Shown in pieces: positions 57,482 to 64,000 of a stretch of DNA of 64,000 nucleotides. Source of the stretch: Cryptomeria japonica (lineage: Eukaryota; Streptophyta; Pinopsida; Cupressales; Cupressaceae). Positions within the stretch are counted from its first letter, which is position 1, and each line of letters opens with the position of its first letter. Both the position numbers and the translations under genes were made by a program. The stretch covers positions 445,055,038 to 445,119,037 of the forward strand of contig NC_081413.1 in the NCBI RefSeq assembly GCF_030272615.1. The letters are read 5' to 3'. The notes under the pieces are model-generated. The model saw only the letters and a list, made by a program, of their open reading frames with translations. It was not told the DNA's origin and ran no database searches.

Positions 57482-58696
57482 TGTTGGCTATTTGGTGGAA
57501 TTTATTATGTGTTGCATTGATGTTTTTTTGTCCTTGATGCCAACACTAGTTGTTTGGATGCTTTACCGACACCCTTCTAGTCCTAGTAGGTTGAGTGTAT
57601 TTTGGTTGTTTTGGATCCATCATGATCTAGGAGCCTCTGATATAGTTTGGTGATGGAATTGGCTTGTTCATGATACTCATGCTCATATTTAGTTAGTTGG
57701 TTTTGGTTTGGTGATTGGATGCTATCTCACTTTCTTAAAACCTTAGTTTTTGGTTCCAGCGAGGGTTTCACCGGCATAGCTTTTGATGAAGATCTTTGAT
57801 GAATTGCATAAGTGGTGTTGGTGCAACTTCTAGTGGAGTTTCAGGATGTTGTTGGCGATCATGTTTGAAACTTGATAGATGGAGATCATTATTGTAACAT
57901 GTGGACCTATATTGGGTCCCGGTTGATCTAGTTTATAGACCAACTTTAATGTAACGTGTGGATTGGACCTCTCAATATGTTTTCGGGATGTCTTTTGTGT
58001 TGGATATTATTTGTTTGGTCTAAGGCTGACATGGTTTTTAATTATATAATTGATTTATTATCAAGTGGCTAACCTAATTGTTTATGGTCGAGGGTTTGTA
58101 TATATATAGATGTAAGATCTCATTGTAGATCATCATGGTTATGTTAGAGGACATGGTCAAGGAATGTAATGTGCGAATAATGTAATATCATTCAAGTAGA
58201 GGATTTGGTTGATCATTGGAGATCGAATTGGATTTATGTAAGAAGATTCATTCCTCTAGTATCAATCTTAACTGGAACTGTACTCAGGAATAGGAGATGC
58301 TACCTTTTGTAGTTCAACATTTCTTCGGATTGTAGTCTGGATTTCTATGTAGTCAGTGAGGCTCCTTTTGTGATGAGTAGTGCTCTCTAGGCTATTGGCC
58401 TTCCTACAAGTGTAGGCCCCTCAATTGTAATTCACATACTTACTGTAGAAGTATTATCTGACTGGGGGTAGGCTTCCCATCGTGGTTTTTCCATGACTAA
58501 ATTTTGGTGTCATGTCGATGGTTTTTATTCTGTGATTATTTTTTATGCTTAATTGGTTTAATTGCTATTTCGGTATTAATTTTTTGGGTTTTGGTATTAA
58601 ATTTTTAAATTTCTAATAGTTCTAGTGATCTATGACAACTGATTCACCCCTCCCCCGCCCTCTCAATTGTCTTCCAATTATTTCAACTCTCTAACA
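57482..58696 (+). repeat. 5' LTR of copia A3
   Basis: TGTTGGCTATTTGG...CTCTAACA, 1215 bp, same family as A2's LTR. TATA box TATATATATA at 58099-58108. Candidate left TSD CAAGT (57477-57481). Confidence 0.88.
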
Positions 58697-58721
58697 ATAG
58701 GTATTAGAGCTTTGGTCCTCT

Positions 58722-59875
58722 TTTTGGTATCTTGATGATGTTTAGTTGTGATTGTCATTGATGGACACAAACTTATTTTATGTATGAGTTATTCTCAACT
58801 GGTAATATGTGTTGTGTTGTTCACACCGGTACCATATGCCATTAAATGTATAGTCTTTGTTTGTAGAAGACTATCAATGTTTTGTAGAAGATGCTTACCG
58901 GTCAAAGCATGACCGAAGACCTCAAGCAGTATGAAGACCTCAAGCGGTATGAAGACACAAAGTGGTACAAGGACCCCTAGCACTAGTAAATTTTTTATCG
59001 GAGCACTATATTCTAGTTTACCAGTCTTTGTTTATTGGTAATCGATATACTATGTTAAACCGATATAATTGTAAAGTGTGATGAGTTATCATCCACCGAC
59101 ACTTTAGTGGTGTTTTTGTGTCATGTTACCAAATGTGTCTAGATGCACTGTACCTAGGAAATTTTAGTCTAATCTTATTGGACCGACATGAAATCAAATT
59201 ACTATATGAGGACATCATGTCTAGGGTTTTACAAGATTTTTTTGATGTGTGTGAGTATTGTAGAGCAGATTAGGTATATGCAAAAAAGGTATCTCACTAT
59301 AGAGATTGTGAGTGTAAAGGTTAGAAGACTGAAGTAATGTTGCAATGCATTAACAGAGAACTATCAAGGATCTAATCAAGCATTCTGTGCTACTTTCTAG
59401 ATCATTCGCTTGCTGATTACTAATCTCTTCAACAAGTCTGAAACCCTTAAACAGGTAGGCCCAACTAGGCCTATTGTAAATCCTCTAACAAGGTGGTTCA
59501 CAGTTGTGGATCTGAAATCCTTTAACATGGTAGTCTTTAATAGGACTTATCTCCTAATAGAGATCTGGATTCCTAATAGGATCTGTTCTAGTGAAGAACA
59601 TTGTAAGGCCTTAACCGATTTGGATACTATTCTGTAGATAGTTGACTTGTGAGTTTTACTCAACATGATTTTTCCCATTTGGGTTTTCGCATCAAAATAT
59701 CTTGTGTTATAGTGATTGTGCTTCTATGAGTGAATGCTCTATTTTTTATTTGGCTTATTTTTGTTTTAACCAGTTTGTTGTTTAAACTACTACACCAGTT
59801 TGCTAGTAAATTGTTTAAGAGTTGTGTTAAGTTCTTAGGCATACTAATTCACTCCCCCACTCTTAGTATTCATTA
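58722..59875 (+). mobile_element. Solo LTR of family B in the leader of A3
   Basis: 1154 bp aligned over full length with the B LTRs (31741-32957). Exact TSD CCTCT (58717-58721, 59876-59880). Begins TTTTGG (TG lost) and ends ATTCATTA. No internal region. Solo LTRs arise by recombination between the two LTRs of a complete insertion. Confidence 0.9.
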
Positions 59876-59913
59876 CCTCTCTGCAGAAAGCTTAACCACT
59901 TGAGGAAGTCCCT

Positions 59914-60870
59914 ATGGCGACTAACAGTTCAAGTTCATCTAGTTCTCTAGAGTTATCTTTTGGAAGGATATTCTGAGGCTTGATGGAACAAATTACATAG
60001 TATGGAAGATTTAGATGGAGACTCATCTAAGATGTCTTGGCAAGGAAATTTGGGAGATCACATAGAATGGTGTCACACATTATAATCTAGGATCTAGCAA
60101 TCCTCCTCTAGAAAACATGGACAAGGAGCTTGAGAATGATTGTAGAGAAAGAGAAGCCCTCTTGTGTGCACTTTCTGATTAGCAAATAATGGGATTAACA
60201 GACAAATCATTTGGAAAGACTATATGGGATAAGTTGGAGACTCTTAATGAACGTGACCCTATAGTGAAGATTGCTAAACTTGATGGTTACCGGGTAAGAT
60301 ATGAAAACCTCAAGATGGAAGAAGATGAATGGATTATTGCATTCGTGGAAAGGGTAAATGAGATTGTTATGGGAATTCAATGTTGTGGTGGAACTCTGAG
60401 CAAAGATGAAATTGTTTCTCAAGTCCTGAGAGCCCTACAATCAAGTTACAAAATGAAGGATACTACTATTAATGAGTTGATAAAAATGGCTAATACATCT
60501 ATCAACAAAGATACTTCGGTTGGAAAACTATCTGCCTTTGAGATTGAAGAATTTGGACCTTCTGGAGCTATGAAGTCTGAACCTGCTTTTCATGCATCTA
60601 CATCTACAACTGGTAGGAAAGACCGGAAAGCTTTACATGAAAAAGAATTAGAAGATATGAAGACAGAAGATGATGAGTTTTAGAAACTTGAAGCACTATT
60701 TGCTAGAAGAGTACCTAAAAGACCGGTAGGAAGTAAGTATGAAGGAAAAGCACCTTTCAAATGGTTTGCATGTAATAAGATTGGTCATTTTGCATCTAGA
60801 TGTCCTGAAAGGAATAAAGATTTGGAAAAAGAGCTAGAATATCATTAAAACCTAACCTTGGATATCAAAA
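59914..60870 (+). pseudogene. Gag of copia A3
   Basis: ATG at 59914 (MATNSSSSSSSLE). Early stops, then open 60189-60683: SFGKTIWDKLETLNERDP, NEIVMGIQCCGGTLSKDEIV, ELIKMANTSINKDTSVGKL. Zinc knuckle has Trp for the first Cys (WFACNKIGHFASRC, about 60763-60804). UBN2-type copia gag. Confidence 0.85.
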
Positions 60871-60989
60871 CAAGTACAAGTACAAGAAAAATAGAGACAA
60901 ATCATGCAACATAGCGAATGAGGAAGGCATTACTGGTTCTGATGATGAACTGGCATAAGACTATGCTAGTGGTTTTGGCAATGGGAAGG

Positions 60990-61390
60990 AATGGGTGTTC
61001 CTGGCTATCAAAGAAAATGTTTCAGCACTAGAAGTGAATGTACCTGAAGAGAAGGCACTTGCTGCTAAAGTTGAAGACAATGATGAATGGGTAATTGACA
61101 ACGGTTGTTCACATCATATGACAAGAGATAGAGGGAATTTTCTATCTTTGCAAGAATTTGATAGAGGTCTAGTTAGATTTGTAGGTGACAAAGTATGTAT
61201 GATCAAAGGAAAAGGAACTATATCATTGGATGGTAATAACAATACTGACAATGTTTATTATGTTGAAGGTTTGATGCATAATATTTTAAGTGTAGGAGAA
61301 TTGGTAGATAAAGGATTTCAATTACAATTCAAGGATGGAAAATTTAAAATCATTACCAGATCTAGTTTGGAGATTGCAACCGGTACATAG
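60990..61390 (+). pseudogene. Protease of copia A3
   Basis: WVIDNGCSHHMTRDRGNF at 61089 (D-N-G in place of D-S-G), NVYYVEGLMHNILSVGEL. Stop at 61388. Confidence 0.82.
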
Positions 61391-61411
61391 ACAAAAGGTA
61401 ATATATTTCAT

Positions 61412-62431
61412 TTGTACTCCAGTGAGAAGACATGTTTGATTACACAGATTGATGAGAGTTGGATATGGCATAAAAGGTTGTGTCATGTGAATTTTGATTG
61501 CATTATGAATATCAATTCAACTAAGGCAGTTAGGGATATACTTAAGATTATGAAGCCCTATAATTCAGTATGTAAAGAATGTCAAATGGGTAAATAGGTC
61601 GGAACTTCTTTTAGGAGTATAAAAGATAAATCAAATGATTTTTTTGATCTCATTTATACTAATTTGTGTGGCCATACTAGAGTTAAAATTTTTCAAGGTG
61701 ATAGATATTTCATACCAATCATTGATGATTATTCTAGAATGATGTGGGTTACTTTTCTAAAGAAAAAATCTGAGGCATTTGAAAAGTTTAAAATATTTAA
61801 GGCTAAAGTGAAAACTAAGACAAGATTGATGATTAAATGTTTGAGGTTAGATCATGGTGGAGAATTCACATCCGGTGAGTTTAATAACTTTTGTGAGAAG
61901 CATGGTATAAGAAGACAATTTTCTACTCCCTGGACACCTCTATAGAATGGAGTTGTGGAAAGGAAGAACAAAAATATCTTGGATGCTGCTAGAACAATGA
62001 TGATGGAAGATAGTCTACCTCATATCCACTGGAGAGAAGTAGTGAGCACAATGATTTATACATTAAATAGAGTACATATCAAAGGAGAAACTGGTACGAC
62101 ACCTTATGAATTAAGGTTTGGCAATACACCTATAGTTAAGTATTTTAAAATTTTTGGTAGTAAATGTTATATCAGGAGAGATGATATCATTGGGAAATTT
62201 TATCCTAGATGTGATGAAGGCATATTTCTTGATCATTATAATGAAAGAAAAGTATATAGGTGTTATAACAAGAGATTGCTGAGAATTGTAGAGAGTGCTA
62301 ATGCCAAAGTAGATGAGATGAACATAAGTAAAATTAGAGTTTATGAGAAGGAACCAGCAGTGGAAATGATTATATCTAAACTGGTAGCACCTTTACCAGA
62401 GTAGAGTATTGAACTATTTACTCTGGGAGTG
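61412..62431 (+). pseudogene. Integrase of copia A3, cut by G
   Basis: The HHCC zinc domain is intact (SWIWHKRLCHVNFDC, CKECQMGK). Core: IYTNLCGHT (first Asp is Asn), IIDDYSRMMWVTFLKKK, LDHGGEFTSGEF, NGVVERKNKNILDAARTMM after a stop at 61943, SKCYIRRDDI. A stop at 62402 is followed by a few linker codons, then G. Confidence 0.87.
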
Positions 62432-64000
62432 TGTAATGCCCATACCCTAGTCGGACTTTTAAAAACCGTTTAACCTTGAATTACTTCCTATGTGGCATTC
62501 TTGAATGGTAGAGTAACCGATATGCAATGTGTAGCTTAGATAATATAAATAAATTGTGCATGCTTATTATTGTGCTTTTGCATCGATTTTCATGTAAATG
62601 TAATTGTTTCCTAACCCTTGTGATAAATCTTGAGCTAACGTCTTCATTGAATATGTATTTGTATATGCATGCTTGTATGAATTCATGGGTGCAGGAGATT
62701 TGCAGGTACAACATCGCTTAGGGCAAGGTTCATCTCCTTTGGAATTTGCAAGGTTGAGTATGCTCCTTCATCTTTTGACTTCGGATTTAGTGGTCATATA
62801 ACTCTCGTCTTGCCTTAGCCATGGTTAGGTGAGCATCGTGTGTGGATTCGTGGGGCTTGCCTTTCATTGGGATGCGTGTCGAGAGATTTGGAGGACTTCC
62901 TCGATTTGCGTGCCTTGCGCGAGGTAAGTGAGGTATGTTATCCTAAGTAATAAATTTAAAATTATGATTAAACGTACACATTAGAGATATAGAAATTTAA
63001 ATAGGAAGTTTCTTTTATACGATTAATCAGTAGTTAAAGAGATTTGCTTTAAATTATGATTGTAGCTAGCTTAAGGTATTTAACTGGGGTTAGTGTACTC
63101 ATTTACGCATTTGTAACATTTACGCATATGTAGTTGAGAAATTTGAATAAACAAGACTCTTGCATTAGATTAGTCATTTATTTAAAAATGTCGCTTTATT
63201 ATGTTATAGCGAGTTAATTTAATAGCTAATTTTAAAATAGCGAAATTATTGAGTTATGCATTTTAGAAAGGAAAATTTTTAAAGTCGTTTGGGAGATAGT
63301 AATAAATTACTCATTTTCGCATTTTGGAAGAAAAGGGATAAATTATTATTATTTAAACGAAATTATTTCCTTTTTACTTGTATAGTTGACATAGTATAAA
63401 AAGATTGATTTTTAGAAAATTAAAATTTAATCAAAACGCCTTACCCGGTAAGTAGTCCCAAAATATAAATGTAGGCCTAAATCGATATTAAGAAATTAAA
63501 AATTTAGAACTCAATAAGAAAAGAAGCATTTTAATTTTAATAAGGGAAAACAAATAAGATTAATAAGTAATGGAAAGAAATGACTTCCATTTGGGACTTT
63601 CAATCATTTTATTTTAAAAATAAATGCCTAATTTCGAAATTGAAAATTAGGGCAAAATTAGGGTTTCACTTTTTAACCTAGTTTTGAAAACATTTTGGGG
63701 GTTCTCTCTTTTGGGGGATTTTTTTTGAAAAAATGGAGGTGGAAAAAAAAATGGTGGGAGAAAATGGAATCCTCTTGCTTGGAGTTGCAGGTGGAGCTCT
63801 TCATCAGATTCTTGCCCGGAGTGCGTTATAAGGTAGGATTTGAATCTACTCCTTTATTTGTTTGTTGAATACAAAAAAATAGTATTATCCATGAATGTTT
63901 TGAGGCTTAGTTTTCAGTTTTCTCCCAACCTTGGTTGCTCTTGAATCAACCCCATATTCTTGAAGGATTTTGTGATTTTTAAACTTGATAGGAAGTATTC
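62432..64000. mobile_element. Left end of another LTR element G (partial)
   Basis: Begins TGTAATGCCCATACC abruptly inside A3's linker; the A2 copy continues without this sequence. Candidate left TSD GAGTG (62427-62431). The 1.57 kb seen is non-coding, AT-rich, with no PBS yet, as in a long LTR. The right end, orientation and family cannot be seen. It could also be another kind of insertion. Confidence 0.6.

Larger units (their letters stand above)
57482..62431 (+). mobile_element. Ty1/copia element A3, inserted in RT of A2 (right part beyond G)
   Basis: LTR, PBS (AGGTATTAGAGC at 58699-58710, two changes from consensus), gag, protease and integrase to 62431, where G interrupts the linker. RT, RNase H and the 3' LTR should lie right of the window. 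Hosts a solo LTR of family B. Confidence 0.82.

Overview
The window looks like plant nuclear DNA made almost entirely of nested retrotransposons. The evidence is Ty1/copia and Ty3/gypsy proteins of plant type, long LTRs of 0.9-1.6 kb, initiator-Met-tRNA type primer sites, and about 36-40 percent GC by eye. No host gene, tRNA, rRNA or CRISPR was found. A very large, repeat-bloated genome such as a conifer is plausible, but the sequence does not prove the species. Almost every reading frame is broken, so nearly all genes here are pseudogenes.

The insertion layers can be read from LTR ends (TG...CA), 5-bp target-site duplications (TSDs), and host reading frames that stop and resume. The outermost layer is copia A1 (+): 1-81, 21991-23407 and 29817-30685. 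It is cut by three things. (i) Copia F (82-21985, +) sits in the RT codons. F's gag is itself cut by X1 (2642-16863, coding on -), and X1 is cut by the Tat-like gypsy element E (3528-12458, -). (ii) X2 (23408-29811, coding on -) is a second copy of X, lying in A1's 3' untranslated region. (iii) Copia A2 (30686-31740 and 53838-57481, +) sits in A1's LTR. A2's own LTR is cut by B (31741-53832, +), whose gag is cut by C (33166-47759, -), whose second ORF is cut by D (36922-44807, +). A2's RT is cut by a third family member, A3 (57482 to beyond the window, +). A3 carries a solo LTR of family B (58722-59875) and is cut at 62432 by a further LTR element, G, which runs off the right edge.

Three kinds of unit stand out. 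A1, A2, A3 and F are ordinary copia elements (gag, protease, integrase, RT, RNase H), all decayed. E and D are gypsy-type derivatives: E has lost its RT core, and D encodes only gag plus protease but has LTRs about 2 percent diverged, so it is among the youngest insertions. B, C and X share something less familiar. B and C are LTR elements with a coiled-coil gag carrying four zinc knuckles and a large second ORF of unknown function, with no protease, integrase or RT. A short promoter-like motif precedes ORF2 in both. X has precise ends but no LTRs I can find, and its single long ORF seems to carry a related domain. This two-ORF, pol-less group and its possible internal promoter are the best candidates for something not yet described.
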